From NCBI RefSeq assembly GCF_000224785.1, contig NZ_AGAV01000003.1:310001-374000 (forward strand): DNA of 64,000 bases, given 5' to 3'. Shown piece after piece: positions 43,781 to 53,852 of this stretch (positions are counted from its first letter, which is position 1; each line of letters starts with the position of its first letter). Source of the stretch: Lentibacillus jeotgali (GTDB lineage: Bacteria > Bacillota > Bacilli > Bacillales > Amphibacillaceae). The notes under the pieces are model-generated. The model saw only the letters and a list, made by a program, of their open reading frames with translations, was not told the origin of the DNA and made no database searches. The position numbers and the translations under genes are program-made.

Positions 43781-44539
43781 CTAAAATATTCTGCTGAAAA
43801 GTCCGAGTACGACGAGGATTCCGAGGAAAATCCAGAGGCCGTTTTTGAAAATCTTTTTGTTCCGCTTCTTTTTTTGCCAGCGGTTTGGGTCAAACTGAAC
43901 AGATCCGTCGTCAACGTATTGCCGTCTCAGCCATGGTGAATACGGACGGACATTATTCAATATAAGCGGTGCGAGCGCAAAACCGCCGATAAAGCCGAAC
44001 ACATGGGCATATATATTGATGCCTGAGCGTACAAATGTCATGATCAGACCAATCACCAAAATAATTGTGATGATCTGGGAACTTGATGGATCAATCAAAT
44101 GCTTGCGGAAAGCGACCATGAAGGCGTAAATGCCAAACAGACCGTAAATCGCTCCCGATGCACCAACATGCGAGTAAAGTGCAGGGCCGAGCAGAAACGT
44201 AGCCAGGTTGCCGATTAGACCTGCACCTAGGTAAGCGGTGATGAACTTTACTTTGCCAAGCATCTGCTCCAGAGCGGGGCCAAATAGAACAAGAGCAAAT
44301 GAATTAAACAGAACATGCATGAGGCCGGCATGGAGGAAAATCGATGTAATCAACCGCCAATATTGTCCCTGGCTAATAGCAAAGTTGATACCCATTCCCC
44401 AATCCCTGATCAAGTTGCCAAGCGGGGTGTGCAAAAATCCGGTCAGAAGCCAAAGGACGAGCTGAATAATGATCAGCCAGGCGACAACCGGATATAATTG
44501 CATAAATTCCTTAATACTGCGTTCGTTCCGTATGAACAT
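43781..44539 (-). CDS. ydcA: Rhomboid family intramembrane serine protease
   Basis: A 252-aa polytopic protease. Six or seven TM segments; catalytic Ser in GASGAIYGLFG and His in YAHVFGFIGGF; HAGLMHVLFNSFAL contains the conserved HxxxN. ATG 44539 follows AGAGAGGAA. The place next to acpS matches B. subtilis ydcA. Confidence 0.9.
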   Translation of the reverse strand: MFIRNERSIKEFMQLYPVVAWLIIIQLVLWLLTGFLHTPLGNLIRDWGMGINFAISQGQYWRLITSIFLHAGLMHVLFNSFALVLFGPALEQMLGKVKFITAYLGAGLIGNLATFLLGPALYSHVGASGAIYGLFGIYAFMVAFRKHLIDPSSSQIITIILVIGLIMTFVRSGINIYAHVFGFIGGFALAPLILNNVRPYSPWLRRQYVDDGSVQFDPNRWQKKKRNKKIFKNGLWIFLGILVVLGLFSRIF

Positions 44540-44732
44540 AAATATTCCTCTCTCCCTTACCGGAAAATGCTCTCTTTTCATTTAACCATTTAAGCTTTGG
44601 TTTTATGAATGGGTGCTGCAGGGTAATATAATGATAGTATTGCATTCTATAGTATGACCATTTTAATCTTACTAGAATACGCGATTTTAGTATAATGATA
44701 TACAATTTTCCGCAGAGAGGAAAGCGATTTTT

Positions 44733-45095
44733 ATGATAAAGGGTATAGGAATTGATTTGATTGAATTAGATCGGATACAGCACAGTATACAGCGAAATAG
44801 CCGATTTGCCGGCAGGATTTTAACACAATCAGAAAAAATAGATTTTGATGCGTTGAAAAATAACCGGAGACAGATTGAATACCTTGCCGGCAGATTTGCT
44901 GCCAAGGAGGCTTTCTCAAAAGCGGCAGGCCGCGGTATTGGTAAACTGAGTTTCAAGAATATCGAAGTGACAGCGAATACATATGGTGCGCCGGTGATGA
45001 ATGTTGCCGGCTACGAAAACTGGAACATTTTTATATCCATTACGCACAGCAGGGACTATGCAGTAGCGGAGGTTGTTATCGAGGAAAAGGACTGA
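44733..45095 (+). CDS. acpS: Holo-[acyl-carrier-protein] synthase
   Basis: Transfers 4'-phosphopantetheine from CoA to apo-ACP. 120 aa with Mg-binding D8 in GIGIDLIELDRI and E58-type residue in AGRFAAKEAFSKA; SITHSRDYAVAEV at the C terminus. AGAGAGGAAAG upstream. Confidence 0.95.
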   Translation: MIKGIGIDLIELDRIQHSIQRNSRFAGRILTQSEKIDFDALKNNRRQIEYLAGRFAAKEAFSKAAGRGIGKLSFKNIEVTANTYGAPVMNVAGYENWNIFISITHSRDYAVAEVVIEEKD

Positions 45096-45169
45096 AAACA
45101 CTCGCCGGGTGATTCTGCATAATTGAAAAGGTTGTCTCATATATTCTAGTGCGGGCAGGAGGGAATTGC

Positions 45170-46693
45170 GTGTATATTGTCACCGCAGAAGAAATGTACG
45201 ATATGGATCATGGGGCTATTCATGACATAGGTATTGATGGCAGAATGTTAATGGAAAATGCAGGAAGGGCCATGGCAGACAGGATTGAAACGCGCATCGG
45301 CAAAACGGACCGTATCCGAATTTTGGCCGGGAGCGGAAGCAATGGCGGTTATGGGTTCGTGATTGCCAGAACACTGTTGAATAAAGGTTATGAAGCAGTC
45401 GTTGTGCAGGTTGTGCCGAATGAGAAAGTTACCGGTGATGCGCTTTTGCACAAAAATTTATTCATCAGGTGCGGAGGGAATGTCCGTGTTACCCGTCAGC
45501 CTTCCGAAATCGAAGTGATTTTGAAAGAAGCAGATGTGATTATTGATGCCATACTGGGGATTGGCACAAAGGGAATGCTCCGTGAGCCGCTCGATGAAAT
45601 TGTCCCCATTATGAATGAGTTGGCTGCGTATATCATTTCGGCAGATATTCCATCTGGACTGCCGGCTGATGAAGGGATGGAGGACTTTCAAGCGGTACAA
45701 GCCGATGAAACAGTCGTCGCCGAATACCCGAAGATGAGTGTATTTCTGGAATCCACGTCCGCTTATTACGGGGAGTGGTCGGCGGTTTCAATCGGGCTTC
45801 CAAAGCACATGCCAGCAAATCAGGTGCAACGGAGGATCTGGATGCCTGAAGATTTTCAGGCGACGATGCCGGAGCGTAAATGTAACGCCCATAAAGGCAA
45901 CCACGGTCGCGGACTGGTCATCGGCGGCAGTGCGGAAATGCCCGGTTCGATTGCGATGACGTCTAATGCAGCACTACGAACAGGCGCCGGTCTGATGACA
46001 GTTGCTACACCTAAAAATGTGATACCGGTAGTTGCATCACATTGTATGGAAGCAACATACCTGACGCTGGAGGACACAGGGGGCTTTTTGAACGGTCAGA
46101 CGGCCATCCCTTTTGACCATTTTGATGCAACCGTTCTCGGTATGGGAATGGGGCGTCATGAAGAAGCCGGTGAATTGACGGAGCAGGCAGTTGAAACACA
46201 GTGCCCGCTGATTGTGGATGCAGACGGTCTGCACCATTTGAAACCGCTGCTGGAAAGACTTAAAGATCGATCAGGTCCTGTTGTCCTGACACCGCACCCG
46301 GGGGAGATGGCGATGCTCTTGGATACTTCAGTCCCGGAACTGCTGAAGACACCGTTTGCCTATACAAAAATGTTTGCTGAAAAATATCAGGTTTACGTCG
46401 TACTCAAAGGGATGTCTACCATCATCACAACGCCTGAAGGCATGCAGACAGTCAGCACAGCTGGGAACCAGGGGCTGGCTAAAGGCGGAAGCGGTGATGT
46501 GCTTTCAGGAATCATGCTGGCAATGATCATGCAGCCCCAGACTGTTTCTGATGCGTTATGCAATGCCTGTTTCGTACATGGAAAGGCTGCTGAACTGCTT
46601 ACTGAAGAGTCACATTCAGCCTATGATCTGATGGCTTCCGATGTCATTAGAGGCATTACAGATGTCTATCGTACGTTTCTGACATTACCGTGA
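45170..46693 (+). CDS. nnr: Bifunctional NAD(P)H-hydrate epimerase/dehydratase
   Basis: Repairs damaged NAD(P)H hydrates. 507 aa: N-terminal epimerase (YjeF_N, about 1-205, GSGSNGGYGFVIAR loop), C-terminal ADP/ATP-dependent dehydratase (about 225-505, AHKGNHGRGLVIGGS, LTPHPGEMA and GGSGDVLSGI). GTG 45170 is preferred to the upstream GTG 45149 because AGGAGG sits 8 nt before it. The gene is between acpS and the ydcC-like gene. Confidence 0.92.
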   Translation: MYIVTAEEMYDMDHGAIHDIGIDGRMLMENAGRAMADRIETRIGKTDRIRILAGSGSNGGYGFVIARTLLNKGYEAVVVQVVPNEKVTGDALLHKNLFIRCGGNVRVTRQPSEIEVILKEADVIIDAILGIGTKGMLREPLDEIVPIMNELAAYIISADIPSGLPADEGMEDFQAVQADETVVAEYPKMSVFLESTSAYYGEWSAVSIGLPKHMPANQVQRRIWMPEDFQATMPERKCNAHKGNHGRGLVIGGSAEMPGSIAMTSNAALRTGAGLMTVATPKNVIPVVASHCMEATYLTLEDTGGFLNGQTAIPFDHFDATVLGMGMGRHEEAGELTEQAVETQCPLIVDADGLHHLKPLLERLKDRSGPVVLTPHPGEMAMLLDTSVPELLKTPFAYTKMFAEKYQVYVVLKGMSTIITTPEGMQTVSTAGNQGLAKGGSGDVLSGIMLAMIMQPQTVSDALCNACFVHGKAAELLTEESHSAYDLMASDVIRGITDVYRTFLTLP

Positions 46694-46761
46694 CAACAAG
46701 CCTTCCCTTCGTCGGATAAACAGCCCGCAAAATGTTTGAATGCGACAAGGGAGACATGTCC

Positions 46762-47778
46762 ATGAAAAAAAAGTTTGGAATTTGGGTTGTGATTGTCTTT
46801 GGCCTAATCTTTGCTTTATCTGCGTGTGGTGAACAATCCCAGGAGGATGTTGTGAACAAATTGGAGTCCAACCTGGAATCCATGAACGGGTATAAAGCAA
46901 AGGCCGAAATGACAATGAACACTGGACAGGAGGACCAGAAGTATAATATAGATATCTGGCATAAGAAAAAAGATATGTATCGCGTGGAGCTTAACAATGA
47001 TCAGGATGATAAGGGAAGCCAGATCATTTTGAAAAACGAAGACGGGGTTTTTGTTCTGTCACCGGCATTGAATAAAAGCTTCAAGTTTCAGAAAGAGTGG
47101 CCGGAAAATGGTAGCCAGCCGTACCTTTATCAATCACTTGTAAACGATATTCTGAAAGACAGTGAAGCGGAGTTCGAAGTAAGCGAGGATTATTATATTT
47201 TTGAAACCAAAACAAACTACCAAAGTAACAACAACCTGCCATTCCAGAAAGTTTACTTTGATAAAAATTCCTACACGCCAGAAATGGTAGAAGTGCTTGA
47301 TAAAGATCGAAATACTCTGGTACAGGTCAATTTCTCTGAATTTGATACAGACCCCACTTTTGAAGACGATGATTTCGCGAGGGAGAAATACATGACAGAG
47401 GAATCTGGTGAAGAAACAGCTTCCGCTGATGGCAATACGGATACATTCAGTGTTGTTTACCCGCGGAACATGGCAGGATCTGAACTCGTTGAGGAGTCAC
47501 AGGTTGAAACGGAAAATGGTGAGCGGGTTATCATGACTTTCTCCGGTGAGAAGAATTTCACATTGGTTCAGGAAAAACAGAATGTTATGCCAACCATGTC
47601 TGCTCCTAAGATGGTAGAGGGGCAAATCGTGAATTTGGGCCATGCCATAGGCGCCCTGTCCGATAACACCATTGAATGGTTCAGTAACGGAAAGAATTTT
47701 GTCCTGGCGAGTGAAGAATTAACCAGGGAACAATTAATCGAAGTGGCAAAATCCGTCAAAGGTAAAGAAGTGAAGTAA
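46762..47778 (+). CDS. ydcC: LolA-like outer-membrane-lipoprotein-carrier fold lipoprotein
   Basis: A 338-aa lipoprotein (lipobox FALSACGE) with a LolA/LppX-like fold: VVNKLESNLESMNGYKAKAEMT start, then a long beta-rich body. In a Gram-positive cell it would lie on the outer face of the membrane and may bind lipid; function unknown. ATG 46762 follows AAGGGAG. Position before alr matches B. subtilis ydcC. Confidence 0.88.
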   Translation: MKKKFGIWVVIVFGLIFALSACGEQSQEDVVNKLESNLESMNGYKAKAEMTMNTGQEDQKYNIDIWHKKKDMYRVELNNDQDDKGSQIILKNEDGVFVLSPALNKSFKFQKEWPENGSQPYLYQSLVNDILKDSEAEFEVSEDYYIFETKTNYQSNNNLPFQKVYFDKNSYTPEMVEVLDKDRNTLVQVNFSEFDTDPTFEDDDFAREKYMTEESGEETASADGNTDTFSVVYPRNMAGSELVEESQVETENGERVIMTFSGEKNFTLVQEKQNVMPTMSAPKMVEGQIVNLGHAIGALSDNTIEWFSNGKNFVLASEELTREQLIEVAKSVKGKEVK

Positions 47779-47792
47779 TTGAAACGTAGCAA

Positions 47793-47830
47793 GCAGACTC
47801 TGGTAGAGAGGGGGTCTGCTTTTTATTTTT
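47793..47830 (+). terminator. Terminator of the nnr-ydcC unit
   Basis: GCAGAC / GTCTGC stem with a 15-nt loop, followed by TTTTTATTTTTT. Confidence 0.8.
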
Positions 47831-47877
47831 TCTTTTTTTCGGTAAAATATAGAGTAAATGATAAAGAGGGGATTTCT

Positions 47878-49002
47878 GTGAGTAATCAAATGTTTCGGAG
47901 TACATGGGCTGAAGTGGACCTTGAAGCGATTAGCCACAACATTAATGAAATGCGAAACAGACTGCCAGGTCGCTGTGGGATTATAGCGGTAGTTAAGGCC
48001 GATGCATACGGCCATGGTGCAGTGGAAGTTGCTAAAAAAGCACTGTCGTCGGGTGCGAAGATGCTTGCGGTAGCATTGCTGGAAGAAGCGTTGATATTGC
48101 GTGAAGCCAATATGACAGTACCGATTTTGGTATTCGGAAGGGTGTTGCCTGAGGACGTCCCGACTGCAGTAAACCATGACATTACGCTAACATGTTTTCA
48201 AAAAGAATGGATTCGTGATGTGAACAGACTGTCACTTCCGTCCCCGGTGAAAGTACATATGAAATGGGACACTGGCATGGGGCGAGTAGGTTTGCGGACA
48301 GAAGAGGAATTGAAGGATGTTACCGAAGAAATTCGCAGCTGCTCAAGGGTTCAATTGACCGGCGTTTACACACATTTTGCCACGGCTGATGCTGCTGGGT
48401 TTGATTATTTTGAAATGCAGCACACCCGATTCAAGCAATTTCTTAGTACGTTTGAATCCATCTGGCAGGAACCCGTGACAGTTCACATCGGCAATAGTGC
48501 CGCCTCGATACGCTTCCCTGAACGGATGTATCATTATATACGGTTTGGCATATCGATGTATGGTTTGTACCCCTCAGATGTCCTAAAAGATGAATATGAG
48601 GTTGATCTGGAGCCGGCCTTTTCCTTGCACAGCAGGCTTGTTCATGTAAAAAAAATGGACCCGGGCGAGTCCATCAGCTACGGTGCCACTTATACAACGA
48701 CAGAAGAAGAATACATCGGTACGATACCGATTGGTTATGCTGATGGCTGGATCCGAAAACTACAGGGAATGGACGTTCTGGTGGATGGAAAAAGAATGCC
48801 GATTGTCGGTCGTATAACGATGGATCAGTCGATGATAAAACTTGATAAGGCATATCCTGTCGGAACAAAGGTAACATTAATAGGAAAACAGGGTAATGAC
48901 GAAATTGAAACCGATGAAATCGCAGAAAAATTAGAGACAATCAATTATGAAATACCGTGCATGATATCTGAACGTGTTCCAAGGATTTATAAAACGGATT
49001 GA
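47878..49002 (+). CDS. alr: Alanine racemase
   Basis: PLP enzyme making D-alanine for peptidoglycan. 374 aa: PLP lysine in VVKADAYGHG (K40 region), catalytic Tyr in ISYGATYTT and GRITMDQSM near the C terminus. GTG 47878 with AAGAGGGG upstream; the ORF extends further up but includes the terminator. Confidence 0.95.
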   Translation: MSNQMFRSTWAEVDLEAISHNINEMRNRLPGRCGIIAVVKADAYGHGAVEVAKKALSSGAKMLAVALLEEALILREANMTVPILVFGRVLPEDVPTAVNHDITLTCFQKEWIRDVNRLSLPSPVKVHMKWDTGMGRVGLRTEEELKDVTEEIRSCSRVQLTGVYTHFATADAAGFDYFEMQHTRFKQFLSTFESIWQEPVTVHIGNSAASIRFPERMYHYIRFGISMYGLYPSDVLKDEYEVDLEPAFSLHSRLVHVKKMDPGESISYGATYTTTEEEYIGTIPIGYADGWIRKLQGMDVLVDGKRMPIVGRITMDQSMIKLDKAYPVGTKVTLIGKQGNDEIETDEIAEKLETINYEIPCMISERVPRIYKTD

Positions 49003-49307
49003 AGCGTTGCCCGCTGAAAGCGTCAAGCGATATCAAACAGCATTTTAATAAACAGCCCTGTCAAAATTTGCGGGCATAATAGCGTTCTGAAACAATATGA
49101 TAATAACAGGAGCCGATTCAGCACGTTTCATGTGTACAGGATAATTCAGCAGTATATACTAGCTTGTAATCAGGTAAAATATGCCTGTAAGAAAACAGGT
49201 ACTCCAAAAAATAATTCCGAGAAGCCTTTGCAAACCATTCAATACAATGATATTATTGAAAAAGAATTCAATAAGGATCGTCTTACAAGTTTCGGAGGTG
49301 TATGGTT
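49003..49307. other. Intergenic region alr-ndoAI (305 nt)
   Basis: No gene, stable hairpin or clear consensus promoter is visible apart from the ndoAI Shine-Dalgarno GGAGGTG at 49294-49300. It must hold the ndoAI-ndoA promoter unless transcription comes from alr. Confidence 0.5.
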
Positions 49308-49595
49308 TTGTCAGAGGGCTCACAGGAAATTTCAGTAAGATTACCACAGAACCTGCTAAACGAGGTGGATGGACTAATGAAGTATGAAAATAGTGATTTA
49401 AGTGATTTCATCTGTCAAGCAACGAGAAATTATCTGGAGCATAAAAAAGAGGAGCATGTCCAGTATTTTCGTGAATCGATGCAGCAAGGGTATATGGAGA
49501 TGGCTAATATTAATCTGACAATCGCTTCAGAAGCTTTTCAGGCCGAAGAAGAAGCTGAGAAAAACAACTTGCAGCGCACAGTGATCGGGGTGTAA
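49308..49595 (+). CDS. ndoAI: Antitoxin EndoAI (MazE type, ribbon-helix-helix)
   Basis: Neutralises the EndoA RNase and autoregulates the operon. A 95-aa RHH protein ([19 protein letters not shown]-terminal strand-helix) with [16 protein letters not shown] as the toxin-binding part. TTG 49308 gives the usual MSEG start and 7-nt RBS spacing; ATG 49302 is only 1 nt from GGAGGTG. Confidence 0.92.
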   Translation: MSEGSQEISVRLPQNLLNEVDGLMKYENSDLSDFICQATRNYLEHKKEEHVQYFRESMQQGYMEMANINLTIASEAFQAEEEAEKNNLQRTVIGV

Positions 49596-49600
49596 GGCAC

Positions 49601-49960
49601 TTGATCGTTCAGAGAGGCGAAGTTTATTTCGCCGACTTATCCCCTGTTGTGGGGTCAGAACAAGGCGGGATACGCCCGGTACTGATTCTGCAAAATGATA
49701 TCGGTAACCGCTTCAGCCCAACGGTTATTGTTGCTGCTATCACTGCTCAGATTCAGAAGGCCAAGCTCCCGACACATGTGGAGATAAACGCGAAACGGTA
49801 CGGATTTGACCGTAACTCGGTTATATTGCTGGAACAGATCAGAACGTTGGATAAGCAGCGGTTGACCGATAAAATCACAAAGCTGGATAAGCATATGATG
49901 GAAAAGATTGATAAAGCATTGGAAATCAGTCTTGGACTAAAAGAAATGTATGATCAATAG
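49601..49960 (+). CDS. ndoA: mRNA interferase EndoA (MazF family toxin)
   Basis: Sequence-specific endoribonuclease (UACAU in B. subtilis). The 119-aa product has the near-invariant Bacillus features: [52 protein letters not shown] start, 5 nt after the antitoxin. Immediately upstream of the SigB operon, as in B. subtilis. Confidence 0.96.
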   Translation: MIVQRGEVYFADLSPVVGSEQGGIRPVLILQNDIGNRFSPTVIVAAITAQIQKAKLPTHVEINAKRYGFDRNSVILLEQIRTLDKQRLTDKITKLDKHMMEKIDKALEISLGLKEMYDQ

Positions 49961-50003
49961 GGTGTCCCTTTTTTCTAATCGAAGGAAGGGATGCTTTTTT
50001 GTG
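49961..50003 (+). terminator. Terminator of ndoAI-ndoA
   Basis: Stem GTGTCCCTT / AAGGGATGC with wobble pairs and a T6 run. Confidence 0.65.
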
Positions 50004-50134
50004 TAAACTAAATGAAGTTTCACTTCATCGATTTTTGACTTATTTTGTGGTAAAATAAAAAATTAGCATGGGAGAGTAGAATATAATTTTCGAAAAACTG
50101 TTTATGGTTCGTGGATAAATAGTGGGAGGATAAT

Positions 50135-51004
50135 ATGGATAGTAAGTTCGGAAAGATTCTATTGGATAACAGCGATGTTATCATTCAGAAATGGATCGAT
50201 GAGATTGAGATGCTGAATGGTTTTAATTACTCCGATAGTGTATCTGACGAATTGTTGGAAAGCACTAACCGAGAATTTGTTAATATAATTTTCAGCAGTA
50301 TTAAAGATGAAGGCGACACAAAGCGGCTGAAGGAGTTTTCCGAGAAGCTGATAAACCTTGGATGGAAAGTGAGTTACATAACGGATGGCCTGCAGGTGTT
50401 CAGACGGGTAAGCATTGACTTTATTCTGCAGCAATCTGACCAAATTGATACCAGTTATATTTCCGACCTGCTGCAGAGTGTCGATGAATGGATTGAACCG
50501 CTGATCAGACAGCTGGTCAATGAGTTCTCGGGGAACTGGGAAAACATCCTGTCCCTGCAGCGCGTGGCACTTCAGGAGTTATCCGCCCCGCTTATTCCGG
50601 TGATGGACAATATCACTGTTATGCCATTGGTGGGAACAATTGATACGGAACGTGCCAAATTAATTATGGAAAATCTGCTCGAAGGCGTTATGAACCATAA
50701 TTCTGAGGTTGTTTTAATTGATATAACCGGTGTCCCGGTTGTAGACACGATGGTTGCCCATCATATTATCCAGGCAGCTGAAGCGGTCCGTCTTGTAGGG
50801 TCAACGTGTATCCTCGTAGGTATACGCCCTGAAATAGCCCAGACAATCGTTAATCTTGGCATTGATTTGAGTAAATTCCCGACCAAAAGCTCGTTGAGAA
50901 AAGGATTTATCAAAGCTCTTGAACTGACCGACCGTAAAATTATCAGTACGGAAGAGAAGGACACTTCGATTGAACAAATGATTGAATCACTTGGCAGGGA
51001 GTGA
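50135..51004 (+). CDS. rsbRA: Stressosome protein RsbR
   Basis: A 289-aa stressosome sensor-scaffold: N-terminal non-heme globin-like domain (1-135), linker, and a C-terminal STAS domain (about 150-275) with [13 protein letters not shown] and [11 protein letters not shown], which carry the Thr residues phosphorylated by RsbT. Forms a large complex with RsbS and RsbT that senses environmental stress. Confidence 0.95.
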   Translation: MDSKFGKILLDNSDVIIQKWIDEIEMLNGFNYSDSVSDELLESTNREFVNIIFSSIKDEGDTKRLKEFSEKLINLGWKVSYITDGLQVFRRVSIDFILQQSDQIDTSYISDLLQSVDEWIEPLIRQLVNEFSGNWENILSLQRVALQELSAPLIPVMDNITVMPLVGTIDTERAKLIMENLLEGVMNHNSEVVLIDITGVPVVDTMVAHHIIQAAEAVRLVGSTCILVGIRPEIAQTIVNLGIDLSKFPTKSSLRKGFIKALELTDRKIISTEEKDTSIEQMIESLGRE

Positions 51005-51008
51005 TAAC

Positions 51009-51365
51009 ATGCGGATACCTATTTTAAAACTTCACGATTATTTGCTTATTTCGATTCAGACAGAGATTGATGATAACACGGCTATACAGTTTCAGGAGGA
51101 CCTGTTGGGCAAAATACATCAAACAGGCTCAACAGGCGTTGTTATTGACTTGACCTCGGTGGAGATCATTGATTCTTTTATTGCAAAAGTTTTGGGTGAT
51201 GTCGTAACAATGTCAGACCTGATGGGGGCTAAAGTTGTTTTGACCGGAATTCAGCCCGCAGTTGCCGTCACACTGATTGACCTGGGTGTACATTTGAAGG
51301 ATGTGCCAACTGCATTAAACTTGGAACAAGGACTGATTAAATTACACCAGGAATTGGGGGACTAA
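51009..51365 (+). CDS. rsbS: Stressosome protein RsbS
   Basis: A single STAS-domain protein (118 aa) with the phosphorylatable Ser in [12 protein letters not shown]. Sequesters RsbT in the stressosome until phosphorylated. ATG 51009 lies 4 nt after the rsbR stop. Confidence 0.95.
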   Translation: MRIPILKLHDYLLISIQTEIDDNTAIQFQEDLLGKIHQTGSTGVVIDLTSVEIIDSFIAKVLGDVVTMSDLMGAKVVLTGIQPAVAVTLIDLGVHLKDVPTALNLEQGLIKLHQELGD

Positions 51366-51367
51366 GT

Positions 51368-51769
51368 ATGGCTCCCAAATTTTGTGTAGACATTAAACAA
51401 GAGTGGGATATTGTTAAAGCGCGTCAGCTTGGAAGAGACCGGGCGCGTGAAATCGGGTTTGGCACAGTGGACCAGGCCCGTCTTGCCACTGCTATATCAG
51501 AGCTTGCCCGTAATATATATTTATATGCAGACAGCGGGAAGATATGTTTTGAGATTACGGATGAAACGGACCGTAAGGGAATATGTGTCATATCGCTCGA
51601 TACCGGTCCCGGAATACAAAATATTAGCCGGGTGATGGAGGATGGGTATTCCACATCCGGTGGTCTTGGAGCAGGACTCCCGGGTGTGAAACGTCTGGTT
51701 GATCAATTTGATATTCAATCAGAAGAAGAGAAAGGGACTGAAATCAGGGTGATAAAATGGCTAAGATAA
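51368..51769 (+). CDS. rsbT: Serine/threonine kinase RsbT (switch protein)
   Basis: A 133-aa GHKL kinase: N box SELARNIYLYA, G1 DTGPGI, G2-like GGLGAGLPGV. It phosphorylates RsbS and RsbR and, once released, activates RsbU. Packed 2 nt after rsbS. Confidence 0.95.
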   Translation: MAPKFCVDIKQEWDIVKARQLGRDRAREIGFGTVDQARLATAISELARNIYLYADSGKICFEITDETDRKGICVISLDTGPGIQNISRVMEDGYSTSGGLGAGLPGVKRLVDQFDIQSEEEKGTEIRVIKWLR

Positions 51770-51953
51770 ACAGAATCGGACATTGACGGGCAGTTTTCCC
51801 CCGCTCACCTTATCTTTTTCCTGACGTTTTTAAAGAAGGGGGGTTCTACTGCTCGTGAAGGCAGGATAAAATAGAAAAGAAATTGTCAGCAAAATGGGGG
51901 AACGTATGTTGGCGCTCACTTCTTTTGCTGTTTATCTTTAGGGGGCGAGTTGA

Positions 51954-52964
51954 ATGGAAACGCTGAATACAGAGATCCACAATTACCGCAATCTACTAAA
52001 ACACTACATTCAAATACGAGATGAACAATCACTCTACGGTGCTGAACAACTCAGCAAAGCGTTTATAAAAGACAATGTTCCGCCTGAAGAGATTATTAAC
52101 CTTCATATCCGGGCAATGGCAGAGTTATACCCGGATTCACCGGATCATTTTCAGGATTCCATGAATTTCTTGCTGGAAGTGATGATTTCTTACGGAATTG
52201 CTCACCAGGAATACCGTTCCTTAAGGGAGGAACAATCGGAGCTGAAATCAGAAATTGCCGTAGCGGCAAACATGCAGGATACCCTTCTGACAACGACGAA
52301 ACCTGAAGTCGACGGTTTGGATATAGGTGTTGTCAGTGTCCCGGCACACCAAATGAGCGGTGATTATTACCATTTTCTTAAGGGCGAAGATGATTCACTG
52401 GGAATAGCTGTGGCTGATGTCATTGGTAAGGGGATACCCGCAGCATTATGCATGTCAATGATTAAATACTCCATGGACAGCCTTCCTGAAGCAACTATGA
52501 GCCCTAAAACAATATTGAAAAACTTAAATCGGGTCGTTGAACGAAACGTCGACTCCAGTATGTTTATTACCATGTTTTATGCGCAATTTCTTCCGTATGA
52601 AAATAAATTGTGGTATGCGTCTGCCGGCCATGAGCCTGGTTTTCATTACGATGCCGCAACGAAAACATTTGAGGAAATAAAAGCAAAGGGACTGGTACTT
52701 GGTGTAACCCCTGATACTGATTATCGGGAATATGAGCGCACGATTGATAAAGGTGATATGGTCATCTTGCTGACGGACGGTGTGACGGAATGCAGACAAG
52801 GCGACCGTTTTATAGAAACAGATGAAGTATTGGGAGTCATTAAACAATACGCCGATTTACCGGCCCAGGAAATGGTAAATAAAGTGTATAAACATTTTGA
52901 ACGGATGCAGAACTTTCAGTTACGTGATGACTTTACACTGATTGTTTTGCGAAAAGAGGTTTAA
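51954..52964 (+). CDS. rsbU: PPM phosphatase RsbU
   Basis: Dephosphorylates RsbV when activated by RsbT. 336 aa: an N-terminal four-helix RsbT-binding domain (1-85) and a C-terminal PP2C/SpoIIE-type phosphatase (about 120-335) with SGDYYHF, VADVIGKG, and DGVTECR metal sites. Full length against the family. Unlike B. subtilis, a 184-nt gap separates it from rsbT. Confidence 0.95.
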   Translation: METLNTEIHNYRNLLKHYIQIRDEQSLYGAEQLSKAFIKDNVPPEEIINLHIRAMAELYPDSPDHFQDSMNFLLEVMISYGIAHQEYRSLREEQSELKSEIAVAANMQDTLLTTTKPEVDGLDIGVVSVPAHQMSGDYYHFLKGEDDSLGIAVADVIGKGIPAALCMSMIKYSMDSLPEATMSPKTILKNLNRVVERNVDSSMFITMFYAQFLPYENKLWYASAGHEPGFHYDAATKTFEEIKAKGLVLGVTPDTDYREYERTIDKGDMVILLTDGVTECRQGDRFIETDEVLGVIKQYADLPAQEMVNKVYKHFERMQNFQLRDDFTLIVLRKEV

Positions 52965-52984
52965 CCGTTATTTATTTTGGGAAT
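52959..52984 (+). promoter_or_regulatory. SigB-dependent promoter before rsbV
   Basis: GTTTAA (52959-52964), a 14-nt spacer and GGGAAT (52979-52984; consensus GGGTAT), 59 nt before rsbV. Same place as the autoregulatory SigB promoter of B. subtilis. Confidence 0.78.
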
Positions 52985-53043
52985 TGGACAATAATACGTA
53001 TAGAAAATCACACGGCGGAAAAGCGCTGTATAGGAGGATATAG

Positions 53044-53376
53044 ATGAATTTGAACATTGATGTTGCAGAAGGGAACGAGAAATCTGTTGTAAAACTTTCA
53101 GGTGAAATTGATGCCTATACCGCGCCGAAGCTGAAAGAAAATTTATTGCCGCTGACAAAAAAAGAAGGGCATCAGACAGAAATTAATATGGAAGATGTAC
53201 ACTATATGGACAGTACGGGCCTGGGGATATTTATCAGTGCGTTAAAGTCAACGAATGAAAACGACAGTGATATGCGTTTGGTTGATTTGCAGGATCGCGT
53301 TTTACGATTATTCCGGATCACAGGCCTTGATGAATTAATCACGATTGATACTGCAATTCGAGGTGGAAATGAATAA
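53044..53376 (+). CDS. rsbV: Anti-anti-sigma factor RsbV
   Basis: A 110-aa STAS protein with phosphorylation Ser in HYMDSTGLGIF. Unphosphorylated RsbV binds RsbW and frees SigB. AGGAGG upstream. Overlaps rsbW by one base (TAATG). Confidence 0.95.
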   Translation: MNLNIDVAEGNEKSVVKLSGEIDAYTAPKLKENLLPLTKKEGHQTEINMEDVHYMDSTGLGIFISALKSTNENDSDMRLVDLQDRVLRLFRITGLDELITIDTAIRGGNE

Positions 53377-53852
53377 TGGAAAAATTTGATTTTGTGGAAA
53401 TGAAAGTACCTGCCCAAGCAGAGTATGTTGGTGTTGTACGGCTCAGCGTTTCCGGGATTGCGAACCGGCAGGGTTTTGCATATGAAGCAATTGAGGATTT
53501 GAAGGTAGCTATTTCCGAGGCGATTACAAATGTTGTCGATCACGCCTATTATCAAGAGGACAACGGCGAAGTAACAATCGGGTTTGGTGTGTATGATGAC
53601 CGACTGGAGGTTATGGTATCCGATCACGGAGACAGTTTTGATCTCAGTGAAATAAAGGAGGGGATCGGACCTTACGAGGGTACAGAGTCTGTCGAAAATT
53701 TGTCCGAGGGCGGCTTTGGCCTTTTCCTGATTGATGCATTAATGGATAAAGTAGAAATTAATAACAATCATGGTGTTGTCGTTCTAATGACGAAGTACCT
53801 TCATAAAGCAGAGGTGGGTCTTGATGACGACCAAATCTCAACAACCCAATAA
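53376..53852 (+). CDS. rsbW: Anti-sigma-B factor / serine kinase RsbW
   Basis: A 158-aa GHKL kinase (N box SEAITNVVDHAY, G1 DHGDSF, GGFGLFLID) that binds SigB or phosphorylates RsbV. Overlaps sigB by 29 nt, so the two are co-translated. Confidence 0.95.
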   Translation: MEKFDFVEMKVPAQAEYVGVVRLSVSGIANRQGFAYEAIEDLKVAISEAITNVVDHAYYQEDNGEVTIGFGVYDDRLEVMVSDHGDSFDLSEIKEGIGPYEGTESVENLSEGGFGLFLIDALMDKVEINNNHGVVVLMTKYLHKAEVGLDDDQISTTQ

